Shown in pieces: positions 1 through 10,067 of a stretch of DNA of 64,000 bases. The number at the start of each line of letters is the position of its first letter. The first letter of the stretch is position 1. The translations under genes were made by a program, and so were the position numbers. The notes beneath the pieces are model-generated. The model searched no databases. It was not told the DNA's origin and saw nothing but the letters and a program-made list of their open reading frames with translations. Source of the stretch: an uncultured Ectothiorhodospiraceae bacterium (GTDB lineage Bacteria; Pseudomonadota; Gammaproteobacteria; Nevskiales; Oceanococcaceae). The DNA lies in the NCBI GenBank assembly GCA_937141935.1, contig CAKZQS010000014.1:41875-105874 (forward strand). Direction: 5' to 3'.

Positions 1-1261
<1,261 letters not shown>

Positions 1262-1360
1262 GGCGCGTCTCCCTTTGCGTGATGGCGATGGGCGCGCATG
1301 GCGCACGCCCGGCAAGCATTCTAGAGGGGGCGGTCGTGGATGCAATCACCGCGTGCGGCA

Positions 1361-2236
1361 TCAGAGCTCTTTGGCGCGGTCGGCCAGCCATTCGCGGAAG
1401 TCCTCGCCGCACTCGCTGTGCTTCAGCGCAAACTCGACATTGGCCTGCAAGTAGCCGAGTTTGCTGCCGCAGTCATAGCGGGTGCCCTCAAATTCATAGG
1501 CCAGCACCGTCTGCTCCTCGAGCATGCGGGCGATGGCATCGGTCAGCTGAATCTCGCCGCCGGCGCCGCGCTCGGTAGCCTCGATCAGCTTGAAAATGCG
1601 CGGCGTCAGGATGTAGCGGCCGACCACCGCCAGGTTCGACGGCGCATCTTCCGGCTTGGGCTTTTCGACGATGCGCCGAATCTCGCCCAGCCGCGGGCCA
1701 ATGGGCTCGACCTCGACGATGCCGTATTTGTGGGTTTCTTCCTGCGGCACGCGCTGCACCGCGATGACGCTGGTGCCGTATTCGGCGTAGATGCGCTGCA
1801 TCTGCGCCAGGCAGGGCCGCAGGCGGCCGTCGATCAGGTCATCGGCCAGGATGACCGAGAAATCCTCGTCGCCCACGGCGACTTCGGCGCAGGCCACCGC
1901 GTGGCCCAGACCCAGCGCCTCGGGCTGGCGGATATAGATGCAGCTCACGCCCTTGGGCAGCACCTCGCGCACCACCTTCAGCGTTTCGGTCTTGCCCTTC
2001 TCCTCCAGCGTCTTTTCCAGCTCGTAGGAGCGGTCAAAGTGGTCGAGGATCGAGTTCTTGTTGTTGCTGGTGATGAACACCAGCTCTTCGGCGCCGGCGG
2101 ACACCGCCTCCATCACCGCGTACTGGATCAGGGGCTTGTCGACGATGGGCAGCATTTCCTTGGCGCTGGCCTTGGTGGCCGGCAAAAAACGCGTGCCGAG
2201 TCCGGCGACGGGGAATACGGCCTTACGGATGCGCAT
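1361..2236 (-). CDS. galU: UTP-glucose-1-phosphate uridylyltransferase
   Basis: GalU makes UDP-glucose from UTP and glucose-1-phosphate in the cytoplasm, for LPS, exopolysaccharide and trehalose synthesis. The 291-residue protein has the nucleotidyltransferase start KAVFPVAGLGTRFLPATKA (residues 5-23), then KEMLPIVDKPLIQY, the ILADD metal-binding motif near residue 130, and IVEKPKPEDAPSNLAVVGRY. Its length is typical of bacterial GalU. The ATG at 2236 is the only sensible start because the conserved N-terminus begins four residues later. It lies 18 nt downstream of the MaoC-type gene on the same strand, which suggests cotranscription. Confidence 0.98.
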   Translation of the reverse strand: MRIRKAVFPVAGLGTRFLPATKASAKEMLPIVDKPLIQYAVMEAVSAGAEELVFITSNNKNSILDHFDRSYELEKTLEEKGKTETLKVVREVLPKGVSCIYIRQPEALGLGHAVACAEVAVGDEDFSVILADDLIDGRLRPCLAQMQRIYAEYGTSVIAVQRVPQEETHKYGIVEVEPIGPRLGEIRRIVEKPKPEDAPSNLAVVGRYILTPRIFKLIEATERGAGGEIQLTDAIARMLEEQTVLAYEFEGTRYDCGSKLGYLQANVEFALKHSECGEDFREWLADRAKEL

Positions 2237-2254
2237 GCGCGTCTCTCCTGGGGT

Positions 2255-3121
2255 TTAGCTGCGCGGCTCGTAGCGGCCGGCCAGTACGGGCTTGAAGCTG
2301 CGGGCCTCCTGCAGCACGAAGTCCCGGCCCGAAGCTGCCGAGCGGGCGTGCAGGTTGGCCTTGCCGGGCAGGTACAGCGGCGTCTTGAACTCGCAGCTGA
2401 AGCGGCAGGGGCCGTCGCCGACCCCCAGGGCGGCCGCGCAGGCCGCCGCCGACCACATGCCGTGAATGATCGGTTTGCGAAAACCGAGCAGGCGCGCCGT
2501 GGGCGTGTACAGGTGGATCGGGTTGTAGTCGCCGGAGACGCGCGCATAGCGGCGGCCCTGGTTGCCCGGCAGGCTGAAGGTCTGCAGCAGTGGCCAGTCC
2601 GATGGCTGCGGCGGCAGCCGCTTGGGCGGCGCCGTTTTGGCGGCATTGGGGTCGCGGGCCCGCGACAGAATGCGCGCGCGGGCCTTCCAGATCGGCTCCT
2701 GGGCGCCCACGAGCACCTCGGTCAGCATGTCGAACTCATAGCCGCGCGCGGTGCGCTCGATCTGGTCGATGGAGACGCGAAAATCCAGCGTCTCGCCGAC
2801 GCGCGGCGCGCGCACCTGCTCGACCTCGTTCTCCACATGCACCACGCCCAGCGCGGCCAGCGGGAAGTCCGGGTGCGCCAGCAGCGTCATCGCCAGCGGG
2901 TTGGCCAGCACCTGCGGGTACAGGATCGGCAAGCCCAGGCCCTCCTCGCCGCCGCAGATCTCGACATAGCGGCGCACCTCCTTGCGGCTGGCTACGATGC
3001 CGCGCGCCTGCGCGACCAGGGGCTGCTTGAGGGTCTTGTCACTGCGGCCTTTGCTGACCGCCAGGCGGGCAAACAGCGGCAGCGTGCTCGGGATACGGTC
3101 GAACTGGAGCGTGTCGGTCAT
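2255..3121 (-). CDS. MaoC-type (double hotdog) acyl-CoA hydratase family protein
   Basis: A 288-residue protein of the MaoC/hydratase family, probably acting on enoyl-CoA or a related acyl thioester. The N-terminal half carries a divergent hotdog domain. The C-terminal half has the hydratase motif YARVSGDYNPIHLY (about residues 197-210), with the Asp and His expected of the active site, then GFRKPIIHGMWSAA, also typical of MaoC hydratases. No membrane segment or signal peptide is visible. The physiological substrate cannot be read from the sequence. It precedes galU by 18 nt on the same strand and is separated from the ccm operon by about 100 nt. Confidence 0.85.
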   Translation of the reverse strand: MTDTLQFDRIPSTLPLFARLAVSKGRSDKTLKQPLVAQARGIVASRKEVRRYVEICGGEEGLGLPILYPQVLANPLAMTLLAHPDFPLAALGVVHVENEVEQVRAPRVGETLDFRVSIDQIERTARGYEFDMLTEVLVGAQEPIWKARARILSRARDPNAAKTAPPKRLPPQPSDWPLLQTFSLPGNQGRRYARVSGDYNPIHLYTPTARLLGFRKPIIHGMWSAAACAAALGVGDGPCRFSCEFKTPLYLPGKANLHARSAASGRDFVLQEARSFKPVLAGRYEPRS

Positions 3122-3226
3122 GGCGAGAGCGTGGCTGGACGAAAAAACGCGACGGGATGGGCGCGGCGGAAGCCCATTATGAAGCGGGCCGCCCGGGCTT
3201 GCCGGGGCGCGTGCGACGGCAGTCGA

Positions 3227-4432
3227 TCAGGGCACCACCGTATCAATGATCACCGTCGCGGCCGGCGCGGCGCCAAGGTCAAAGTCGCGCAGGCGCAGCA
3301 GCCCCTGCCAGTCGCCCGAGCCCGGCATGGCCTGGCCGCTGGCCGACAGGCGGGCGACCAGCTCGATGTCCTGGGCGGCCGACAGCGTGCGGCCCTCGAG
3401 CATGGCCATCGAGTCGTCCAGTTGCACCGTCAGCGGGAACTGCGGGTTGCTGATGCGTTGCACGGCCAGCGGCATGGGCGGGCCCTGCGGCGCGCGCGCG
3501 TAGACGAACAGCGCGCGGCCCGGCGGCGGCGTGTCGAGGGCCGGGTCCAGCTGGACCTGCACCTGCAGCGCCGGCGCCGGCGCCGCGCCGGCCGTTTCGC
3601 CGGACTGGCCTGTGGCGGCGGGCACGCCGGCAAAGCCCAGCTCGGCCAGCGCCTGCTGCAGCGGCTCGGGCAGATCCGGCTGCGCCTGCAGGCGCTCGAA
3701 GGCGGCGCGGGTGGCCGCGGCATCGCCGCGCTGGCGCGCCGCCAGGCCGGCGTACCACAGCCCCTTGATGTGGTCAGGGTTGCGCGCGAGCGCCTGGCGG
3801 ATCAGGCGCTCCGGGCGCCCTTCCAGGTCCTGCCCCCGCGCCAGGCCCAGGGCCTCGGCTTCGGCCACCAGCAGGTCGGGGTCGGGCTGCGGGCTGCGCG
3901 CATTGGCCTCTTCCCAGGCGGCGGCCGCCTCCTCGTAGCGCTGCATCACCATGTAGGAGCGGCCCAGCATCACCCAGCCGCGCAAGTCGTCCGGGTCCCG
4001 CTGCAGGCGCTCGGCCAGCCCGGCCACCATGGCCTCGACATCCGGCGCCGCCGCCTGCTCCGGCGCTTGTGGCCAGTGCTGGCCGCCATCGGTGGCGACA
4101 AAGGCCGCGCCGGTCAGCGCGAGCGGCAGGGCCACCCACAGTGCCAGGCTCGGTGCGCCCAGCCCGGCCCGCCAGGGCGACTGCGGCTCCGCCTCGGCGC
4201 TGGCCAGCAGCTGCGCCTGCAGGGCCCGCCGCTCGGCGGCGGCCTCCTGCGGCGTCAGCTCGGCATGGGCCAGCCGGGTGTCCAGCTCGGCCAGGGCCTG
4301 CTCATAGCGCGCGGCATTCAGCCCGCGCCGCAGCCGGCTGTCGTCGAAACGGCCGGCGCGGCGCCAGCCCAGCCAGCACAGCAGCGCCCACAGCAGGCCG
4401 GCGCACAGGGTCAGCACGATCACGCCCGTCAT
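3227..4432 (-). CDS. ccmI: Cytochrome c maturation protein CcmI (TPR protein)
   Basis: CcmI is the apocytochrome c chaperone of System I cytochrome c biogenesis. The 401-residue protein begins with a membrane helix (IVLTLCAGLLWALLCWLGW), then a cytoplasmic leucine-zipper-like stretch, a second helix around residue 95, and a periplasmic region with TPR units such as GWVMLGRSYMVMQRYEEAAAAWEEAN. The C-terminal roughly 120 residues form the beta-rich domain seen in long CcmI/CycH proteins. The ATG overlaps the ccmH stop as TGATG, so translation is coupled. It is the last gene of the ccm operon. Confidence 0.93.
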   Translation of the reverse strand: MTGVIVLTLCAGLLWALLCWLGWRRAGRFDDSRLRRGLNAARYEQALAELDTRLAHAELTPQEAAAERRALQAQLLASAEAEPQSPWRAGLGAPSLALWVALPLALTGAAFVATDGGQHWPQAPEQAAAPDVEAMVAGLAERLQRDPDDLRGWVMLGRSYMVMQRYEEAAAAWEEANARSPQPDPDLLVAEAEALGLARGQDLEGRPERLIRQALARNPDHIKGLWYAGLAARQRGDAAATRAAFERLQAQPDLPEPLQQALAELGFAGVPAATGQSGETAGAAPAPALQVQVQLDPALDTPPPGRALFVYARAPQGPPMPLAVQRISNPQFPLTVQLDDSMAMLEGRTLSAAQDIELVARLSASGQAMPGSGDWQGLLRLRDFDLGAAPAATVIIDTVVP

Positions 4433-4896
4433 CAGCGGCGGGGCTCCTTGGAGTCGGGGTCAGGGGTGGGCTCGGCGCCTTCGGGCTCGTCGAGCAGGGC
4501 CCGCAGGCGCGCTTCGTCCACGGGCGCGGGCGGCGTTGCCGGCGGCTGCCGCAGCAGGCGGACGATCAGGGCCCCGCCCAGCAGCAACAACAGCAGCGGA
4601 CCCAGCCACAGCGCGTAGGTGCGGGGGTTGAAGGGGGGGCGGTAGAGCACGAAGTCGCCATAGCGGGCCACCATCCATTCGCGGATTTCGGCATCGCTGT
4701 AGCCCTCGCGCATCAGCCGCTCCAGCTCGGCGCGCAGGTCTTCGGCCAGCGGCGCCTGCGAGTCGGCAATGGACTGGTTCTGGCAGACCAGGCAGCGCAG
4801 CTCTTCGGAGAGCTTGCGCATGCGGTCGGGGTCCACCTCCTGCGCGCCGGCCAGGCCCAGCCAGCCCGCGAGCAGCAGAATCAGCAAGGCTCTCAT
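4432..4896 (-). CDS. ccmH: Cytochrome c maturation protein CcmH (apocytochrome thiol reductase)
   Basis: CcmH reduces the CXXCH cysteines of apocytochrome c and works with CcmF in heme ligation. The protein is 154 residues, with a signal peptide (LLILLLAGWLGLAGA), the redox motif LRCLVCQNQS (Cys35 and Cys38), the region DAEIREWMVARYGDFVLYRPP, and one C-terminal membrane helix (ALWLGPLLLLLLGGALIV). The start at 4896 gives a proper signal peptide and an ATGA overlap with the upstream ccmG. A longer reading frame extends upstream but would remove the signal peptide from the N-terminus. The C-terminal tail is short and acidic. Confidence 0.95.
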   Translation of the reverse strand: MRALLILLLAGWLGLAGAQEVDPDRMRKLSEELRCLVCQNQSIADSQAPLAEDLRAELERLMREGYSDAEIREWMVARYGDFVLYRPPFNPRTYALWLGPLLLLLLGGALIVRLLRQPPATPPAPVDEARLRALLDEPEGAEPTPDPDSKEPRR

Positions 4897-5435
4897 GGGC
4901 GGGTGGGCTCCGCCTGCAGCTCGGCGACCAGCGGCAGCAGCTGCTGGCTCAGGTAATCCGGCGTGATGGGCCCGATGCGCTTGGCGCGGATGACGCCCGC
5001 GCGGTCGAGCACGAAGGTCTCGGGCACGCCGTAAACGCCGTAGTCGATGCCGATGCGACCGTCGCGGTCGACCACACTCCAGGCGTAGGGGTCGCCGTGG
5101 CGAGCCAGCCAGCGCGTGGCGTCGGCCTGGGCATCCTTGTAGTTCAGGCCCACGATGCGCACCTGGCCGCTGCGCGACAGGTCGTTGAGGAGCGGGTGCT
5201 CCTGCATGCAGGCCACGCACCAGCTGGCCCAGACGTTGAGCAGCGTGACCTCGCCGCGCAGCGCCTCCAGCGTGGTGGCCGCGCCGCTGTCCAGACGGAC
5301 GCTGGCAAAGTCCGGCGCCGGCTTGCCGACCAATGGCGAATCCACCTCGCGCGGGTCCAGCTCCAGGCCGCGGCCCAGCAGCAGGATCAGCGCCAGCGCG
5401 GCCAGCAGCGGCAGGCCCCAGAGCAGCTTGCGCAT
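4893..5435 (-). CDS. ccmG: Thiol:disulfide interchange protein CcmG/DsbE
   Basis: A membrane-anchored periplasmic thioredoxin that keeps apocytochrome cysteines reduced for heme attachment. The 180-residue sequence has an N-terminal anchor (about residues 4-22), the DsbE signature GKPAPDFASV, the thioredoxin active site ASWCVACMQEHP (Cys73 and Cys76), and the downstream cis-proline segment GVYGVPETFVLD. It overlaps ccmH by four bases and follows ccmF after 4 nt, so it belongs to the same operon. Confidence 0.96.
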   Translation of the reverse strand: MRKLLWGLPLLAALALILLLGRGLELDPREVDSPLVGKPAPDFASVRLDSGAATTLEALRGEVTLLNVWASWCVACMQEHPLLNDLSRSGQVRIVGLNYKDAQADATRWLARHGDPYAWSVVDRDGRIGIDYGVYGVPETFVLDRAGVIRAKRIGPITPDYLSQQLLPLVAELQAEPTRP

Positions 5436-5439
5436 GGGC

Positions 5440-7410
5440 CTAGCCCGCCCGGGCCGGCGCGGCGGCGGCCGCCAGCGGCACGCGGCGGCGGCTGTAATAG
5501 CGCCGGTCGGTCAGGGCCAGCAGCCCACCCAGCGCCATCAGCACCGAGCCGCCCCAGACCCAGCGGATGAAGGGCTTGTAATAGACCCGCAGGCTCCAGC
5601 GCTGCGCGCCGAGCGGCTCGCCCAGCGACACGTAGAGATCACGCAGAATGCCCACGTCGACCGCCGATTCGGTCATCGGGTTGTTGGGCTGCGAGTGGTA
5701 CAGGCGCTTTTCCGGGTACAGCGTGGCCAGCAGCTCGCCCTCGCGGCGCACCTGCAGCGTGCCGCGGTCGGCACGGTAATTCGGGCCGTCCACCACATCC
5801 AGTTCGAGCAGGCGCCACTCGAAGCCGGCCAGCGTCACGCTTTCGCCCGGCGCCAGCGCGATATCGCGCTCGATATCGGCCGTGGAGACCAGCCCCACGC
5901 CCAGCGCGAACACGCCCAGGCCGGCGTGCGCGATCGTCATGCCCAGCCAGCCGCGCGGCAGGCCCTGGCGCAGGCGGATGCGCCGGACTAGCGACCACAG
6001 CGCCGCCAGCAGGGTCAGCGCGCCGCAGGCCAGCGCGAACAGCGCCAACGGCCCATGCCCGCCACGCGAGATGAAGGACAGCAGCCCGGCCAGCAGCGCG
6101 GCGGCGACCAGCAGCCCGGGCAGATGCCGCTTCAGCGGCGCCGCCTGCCAGCGCCGCCACGGAACGAAGAAACCCAGCGCGCACAGCACCAGCAACGGCA
6201 CCGTCAGCGGCACGAAGGTGGCGTTGAACCAGGGCGGGCCCACCGACGGCTTGGGCAGGCCGAGCGAATCGACCAGCAAGGGGTACAGCGTGCCCAGCAG
6301 CACGCTGGCGGCGGCGACCGTCAGCAGCAGGTTATTCAGCAGCAGCAGCCCCTCCTTCGAGGCCAGCCGCAGTGGCTCGGCGGCCAGCTGAATCCGGTGT
6401 GCGCGCGCGGCGAACAGCGTCAGCGAGATGCCGACCGTGGCCGCGAAAAAGGCCAGGATGAACACGCCACGCGCCGGGTCCGAGGCGAAGGCATGCACCG
6501 ACACCAGCACGCCCGAGCGCACCAGGAAGGTGCCGAGCAGGCTCAGCGAGAAGGCGGCGATGGCGAGCAGCAGGCTCCAGTGCGCCAGCTGGCCACGCTT
6601 TTCGGTCACGGCCAGCGAATGGATCAGCGCGGTGCCCACCAGCCAGGGCATGAAGGAGGCGTTCTCGACCGGGTCCCAGAACCACCAGCCGCCCCAGCCC
6701 AGCTCGTTATAGGCCCACCAGCTGCCCAGCGCGATGCCCAACGTCAGGAAGACCCAGGCGGCGTTGGTCCAGGGGCGCACCCAGCGTACCCAGGCCGCAT
6801 CCAGCCGCCCCTGCAGCAGCGCGGTGACGGCAAAGGCGAAGGCCACCGAGAAGCCGACATAGCCCATGTACAGCATCGGCGGGTGGAAGATCAAGCCCGG
6901 GTCCTGCAGCAGCGGGTTCAAATCGCGCCCGTCCGCCGGCGCCGGGAAATGCCGTTCGAAGGGGTTCGAGGTGCCGAGCATGAACCACAGAAAGCCAAAG
7001 CCCACGGCGCCCATCGTGGCCAGCACCCCCGCGCTGACATCCAGCGCCCGGCTGCGCAGCGTGGCCGCCACGGCGAGGTTCCAGCCGGCCAGCATCAGGG
7101 CCCAGAGCAGCAGCGAGCCCTCGTGGCCGCCCCAGACCGCGGCGATGCGGTAGGCCAGCGGCAGGCCCAGGTTGGAGTGGTTGGCGACGTAGAGCACGCT
7201 GAAGTCGTGCTGCACGAAGGCCACCGTCAGCAGCGCGAAGGCGCAGGCGATGACGACAAAGCTGGCCACCGCGGCCTGCGAGGCCAGCGCCACCAGCGCC
7301 GCGTTGCGCCGCCACAGCCCCAGCCCGCCGGCCAGGGCCTGCACCGCCGCCAGCACGAAGGCAAAGGCCAGCGCGAGGTGGCCGGCGGCGCCAAGCCCGA
7401 AGCCGCCCAT
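5440..7410 (-). CDS. ccmF: Cytochrome c heme lyase subunit CcmF
   Basis: CcmF is the large inner-membrane subunit of the holocytochrome c synthetase, taking heme from CcmE. The 656-residue protein has about fifteen hydrophobic segments and the WWD signature of heme-handling proteins (WWAYNELGWGGWWFWDPV, around residues 231-248). It also has HPPMLYMGYVG and VANHSNLGLPLAYRIAAVWG, both characteristic of CcmF. Length and order are normal. Its ATG overlaps the ccmE stop as TGATG. Confidence 0.97.
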   Translation of the reverse strand: MGGFGLGAAGHLALAFAFVLAAVQALAGGLGLWRRNAALVALASQAAVASFVVIACAFALLTVAFVQHDFSVLYVANHSNLGLPLAYRIAAVWGGHEGSLLLWALMLAGWNLAVAATLRSRALDVSAGVLATMGAVGFGFLWFMLGTSNPFERHFPAPADGRDLNPLLQDPGLIFHPPMLYMGYVGFSVAFAFAVTALLQGRLDAAWVRWVRPWTNAAWVFLTLGIALGSWWAYNELGWGGWWFWDPVENASFMPWLVGTALIHSLAVTEKRGQLAHWSLLLAIAAFSLSLLGTFLVRSGVLVSVHAFASDPARGVFILAFFAATVGISLTLFAARAHRIQLAAEPLRLASKEGLLLLNNLLLTVAAASVLLGTLYPLLVDSLGLPKPSVGPPWFNATFVPLTVPLLVLCALGFFVPWRRWQAAPLKRHLPGLLVAAALLAGLLSFISRGGHGPLALFALACGALTLLAALWSLVRRIRLRQGLPRGWLGMTIAHAGLGVFALGVGLVSTADIERDIALAPGESVTLAGFEWRLLELDVVDGPNYRADRGTLQVRREGELLATLYPEKRLYHSQPNNPMTESAVDVGILRDLYVSLGEPLGAQRWSLRVYYKPFIRWVWGGSVLMALGGLLALTDRRYYSRRRVPLAAAAAPARAG

Positions 7411-7874
7411 CAGGTGGCCTCCTGCAGCGACTTGAAGGGAGCGCAGGAATGCTTGCCGGCGTCGCCGCCGAGCTTTTCCACCAGTTCCGGCGGCATGTAG
7501 TTCTCGTCGTGTTTGGCCAGCACCTCATCGGCCTCAAAGACGCCCTGCTGCATGCGGCCGCTGGCCACAATGCCCTGCCCTTCGCGGAACAGGTCCGGCA
7601 GGATTCCGGAAAAGCGCACCGGCAGATTGGCCTCGCAATCGGCCAGGCGGAACTGCACCAGCAGCGCGCCCGGCTCGCGTTCCACGCTGCCCGGCACGAC
7701 CAGGCCGCCAAAGCGCACGCGCTGGCCCTCTTCGGCCTCCCCGGCCGCCAGCTCGCTGGCGCTGTAGAAATACATTAGGTTTTCGCGGAAGACCTGCGAG
7801 GCCACCAGCGCCAGCAGGCCGACCCCGAGCACCAGGCTCAGCACCAGGGCCAAACGGCGTTGCCGGCGCGTCAT
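7410..7874 (-). CDS. ccmE: Heme chaperone CcmE
   Basis: CcmE carries heme covalently in the periplasm between CcmABCD and CcmF. The 154-residue protein has an N-terminal membrane anchor (LALVLSLVLGVGLLALVASQVF), the OB-fold core RFGGLVVPGSV, and the heme-binding motif LAKHDENYMPPEL with the expected His122 and Tyr126. The start at 7874 is set by this anchor and by an ATGA overlap with ccmD. A longer frame upstream would read through ccmD in the wrong frame. Confidence 0.96.
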   Translation of the reverse strand: MTRRQRRLALVLSLVLGVGLLALVASQVFRENLMYFYSASELAAGEAEEGQRVRFGGLVVPGSVEREPGALLVQFRLADCEANLPVRFSGILPDLFREGQGIVASGRMQQGVFEADEVLAKHDENYMPPELVEKLGGDAGKHSCAPFKSLQEAT

Positions 7875-8026
7875 GCCGCGCCCCGCTCGACGCTGCGCAG
7901 GCGCGTCAGCGCCCGCCGATGGTGGCTGCGCGCGCTCAGCGCCATCCAAAGCAGCAGACCCACAAAGAGGCCGATGCTCGGCCATACGTAGCGGGCGTAG
8001 CCGCCCATTGCCAAAAACTCGCTCAC
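7871..8026 (-). CDS. ccmD: Heme exporter protein CcmD
   Basis: A 51-residue single-pass membrane protein that helps release holo-CcmE from the CcmABC complex. It begins SEFLAMGGYARYVWPS, then a membrane helix (IGLFVGLLLWMALSA) and a basic tail (RSHHRRALTRLRSVERG), the usual CcmD pattern. The start is GTG at 8026, overlapping the ccmC stop (GTGA); an internal ATG at 8008 would give a shorter protein. The stop overlaps the ccmE ATG. Small size, position and tail charge make the call secure although CcmD sequences are poorly conserved. Confidence 0.92.
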   Translation of the reverse strand: MSEFLAMGGYARYVWPSIGLFVGLLLWMALSARSHHRRALTRLRSVERGAA

Positions 8027-8772
8027 GCGCCCTCCATGGCCACCGCCCGGGCCCAGCTTTGCCGCCGCTCACGCAGCAGGATCGAGCCGCGCATGCGCGC
8101 CAGCACGAACCAGCCGTAGAACAGCATCGTGCCCAGCGCCACTTCCAGCAGCGGGACATACATGCTCGCCGGCATCGCCGGCTTCTCGAATCGCGACAGG
8201 CTGGAGCCCTGGTGCAGCGTGTTCCACCACTCCACCGAGTAATGCACGATCGGCACGTTGATCACGCCGACGATGGCCAGAATGGCGCAGGCGCGCGCGG
8301 CCTGGCGCGGCTCGGGCAGCGCCTGATCCAGGGCCAGCACGCCCAGGTACAGAAACAGCAGGATCAGTTCGGAGGTCAGGCGCGCATCCCACACCCACCA
8401 GGTGCCCCACATCGGCTGGCCCCAGAGCATGCCGCTGGCCAGGGCCACCGCGGTAAAGCCGGCGCCCGCCAGGGCGGCATCACGCAGGTAGACCTCCGCC
8501 ACCTTCATCCGCCAGACCAGCGCGATGACGCCGGCGACGGCCATCGAGGTATAGATGAACAGGCTCAGCCAGGCGGCCGGCACATGCACGTAAATGATGC
8601 GAAAGCCGTCGCCCTGCTGGTAGTCGGCCGGGGCCTGGACCAGGCCGGCATAGAGGCCATGCAGCAGCAACAACAGCGCCGGCCAGCCCAGCCAGGGCAG
8701 CGCCCGGCCAGCAAAGCGGTAGAAGGTCGGTGGCGACCCCCAGCGGTGAAAGGTCCGGGTCAGTGCGTTCAC
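8023..8772 (-). CDS. ccmC: Heme exporter protein CcmC
   Basis: CcmC loads heme onto CcmE at the periplasmic face. The 249-residue integral membrane protein has six hydrophobic segments and the WWD motif MWGTWWVWDARLTSELIL (about residues 122-139), with conserved histidines in IYVHVPAAWLS and VPIVHYSVEWWNTLHQG. It starts with GTG at 8772, and that GTG overlaps the ccmB stop (GTGA). Confidence 0.96.
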   Translation of the reverse strand: MNALTRTFHRWGSPPTFYRFAGRALPWLGWPALLLLLHGLYAGLVQAPADYQQGDGFRIIYVHVPAAWLSLFIYTSMAVAGVIALVWRMKVAEVYLRDAALAGAGFTAVALASGMLWGQPMWGTWWVWDARLTSELILLFLYLGVLALDQALPEPRQAARACAILAIVGVINVPIVHYSVEWWNTLHQGSSLSRFEKPAMPASMYVPLLEVALGTMLFYGWFVLARMRGSILLRERRQSWARAVAMEGA

Positions 8773-9428
8773 TCAGAAACCGCTCGCAGCGCAACCGCCG
8801 AGGCCAGCGGTGCCAGCATCAGCGTCATCAGCAGCAGGCATCCGAGCAAGTATAACGGAGCCTGCGCGCCCTGCCCGGCCTGGGCCAAAGTGATGGCGCT
8901 GGCGCCGAAGACCAGCACCGGAACGTACAGCGGCAGGACGAGCAGCGCCGAGAGCATGGCGCCGCCCGTGAGGTTGGCGGTCAGCGCAGCAGCGACGCTG
9001 CCCAGGCCCACCAGCGTGGGCGTGCCTAGCAGCAGGCTCAGCATGGCCACCTGCGCCGCCGCATCCGACAGCCCCAGTGCCAGCCCCGCCGCGCCGGCCG
9101 CCAGGCAGATCGGGGCGCCGCTGTACAGCCAGTGCACCGCAAGCTTGATAGCCAGCAGCAGCGGCAAGGGCCAGCGGCCGGTCAGCGCCTGATCCAGCCA
9201 GCCGTCGCGCAGCTCCTGGCGGAACAGCGTTTCCAGGCCAAAGACACAGGCCAGCAAGGCGCTGCCCCAGAGCACCGCGGGCGCGATCAGCGCGAGCTGC
9301 GTGGGTTCGGGGTCCAGGCCCAGGGGAAACAGCACCACCACCACCGCGAACACCGCCAGGCTTTGCAGGGCCTCGTAGCGGCTCAGCCAGTAGGCCTGCA
9401 GTTCGCGGGCAATCACGGCCCTCAGCAT
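8769..9428 (-). CDS. ccmB: Heme exporter protein CcmB
   Basis: Membrane subunit of the CcmAB ABC transporter, which powers release of holo-CcmE from CcmC. The protein is 219 residues with six hydrophobic segments. It starts MLRAVIARELQAYWLSRYE and contains SALLACVFGLETLFRQELRDGWL, the usual CcmB core. The ATG at 9428 overlaps the 3' end of ccmA by seven bases; a longer upstream reading lies inside ccmA and is not supported. Confidence 0.94.
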   Translation of the reverse strand: MLRAVIARELQAYWLSRYEALQSLAVFAVVVVLFPLGLDPEPTQLALIAPAVLWGSALLACVFGLETLFRQELRDGWLDQALTGRWPLPLLLAIKLAVHWLYSGAPICLAAGAAGLALGLSDAAAQVAMLSLLLGTPTLVGLGSVAAALTANLTGGAMLSALLVLPLYVPVLVFGASAITLAQAGQGAQAPLYLLGCLLLMTLMLAPLASAVALRAVSE

Positions 9429-10030
9429 GCGGCGCCCCAGTCCAGGTGGCGATCCGGCGGGCTGTCGAGCACCTCGTGGCTGACAAAAACCACCGCCGTG
9501 CCGGCGTCCGCCGCGGCGCGCATCTGCTGCTGCCATTGCGCGCTGCGCTCGCGATCCAGGCCACTGAAGGGTTCATCCAGCAACCACAGGGCCGCCCCGC
9601 TGCTGGCGATTTGCTGCAGGGCGGCGCGCTTGCGCTGGCCGGTGGACAAGGCGCCCCAGGGCCGCTGCCGCCAGGCCTGCGGCAGCGGCGCGTCGTCTCC
9701 GCCCCGGCTGCCGCGCAAGGCCCGCAGGTAGGCCCAGTTGGCCGCCACGCTATGGCCAGGCGTCCAGCCGGGCCGCTCGCCCAGGAACGCGATGGGGGCC
9801 GGGCTCTCGTCCACCCGGCTCGCGAAGTCGCCGCCGCGCCAGCGCAAGCGCCCGGCGTCCGGGCGGATCAGCCCCGCCAGGATGCGCAGCAGGGTGGTCT
9901 TGCCATGGCCGTTCGGGCCGCGCACCTGCAGCAGCTCGCCGGCCCGAAGCTCACAACTCAGGCCGCCATAGAGCTCGCGATCTCCCCGCTCGTGCCACAG
10001 CCCGGCAAGTTCCAGCAGCACATCGCTCAT
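9422..10030 (-). CDS. ccmA: Heme exporter ATP-binding protein CcmA
   Basis: ATPase of the CcmAB complex and first gene of the ccm operon. The 202-residue protein has Walker A GPNGHGKTT (residues 38-46; the usual Gly-Ser/Ala before GKTT is His here), the ABC signature LSTGQRKR, Walker B ALWLLDEPFSGLD and the switch region VVFVSHE. It is followed by ccmB with a seven-base overlap. Upstream lies the tRNA-Leu flank with its hairpins, where the operon promoter should be, but no clear -35/-10 pair was identified. Confidence 0.96.
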   Translation of the reverse strand: MSDVLLELAGLWHERGDRELYGGLSCELRAGELLQVRGPNGHGKTTLLRILAGLIRPDAGRLRWRGGDFASRVDESPAPIAFLGERPGWTPGHSVAANWAYLRALRGSRGGDDAPLPQAWRQRPWGALSTGQRKRAALQQIASSGAALWLLDEPFSGLDRERSAQWQQQMRAAADAGTAVVFVSHEVLDSPPDRHLDWGAAC

Positions 10031-10067
10031 GGGTGGGCGCCCGGAGCCCGGCGATGCCCTGCGGCGA

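Noticed and set aside
1340..4618. A very long plus-strand open frame opposite galU, the MaoC gene and ccmI
   Set aside because: It is antisense to well-recognised genes, has biased His/Gln/Arg/Gly composition and no family motif. It is a by-product of high GC.
6055..7500. Plus-strand open frame opposite ccmF
   Set aside because: It is antisense to a complete CcmF with the WWD motif and consists of Gln/Arg/His-rich sequence without domains.
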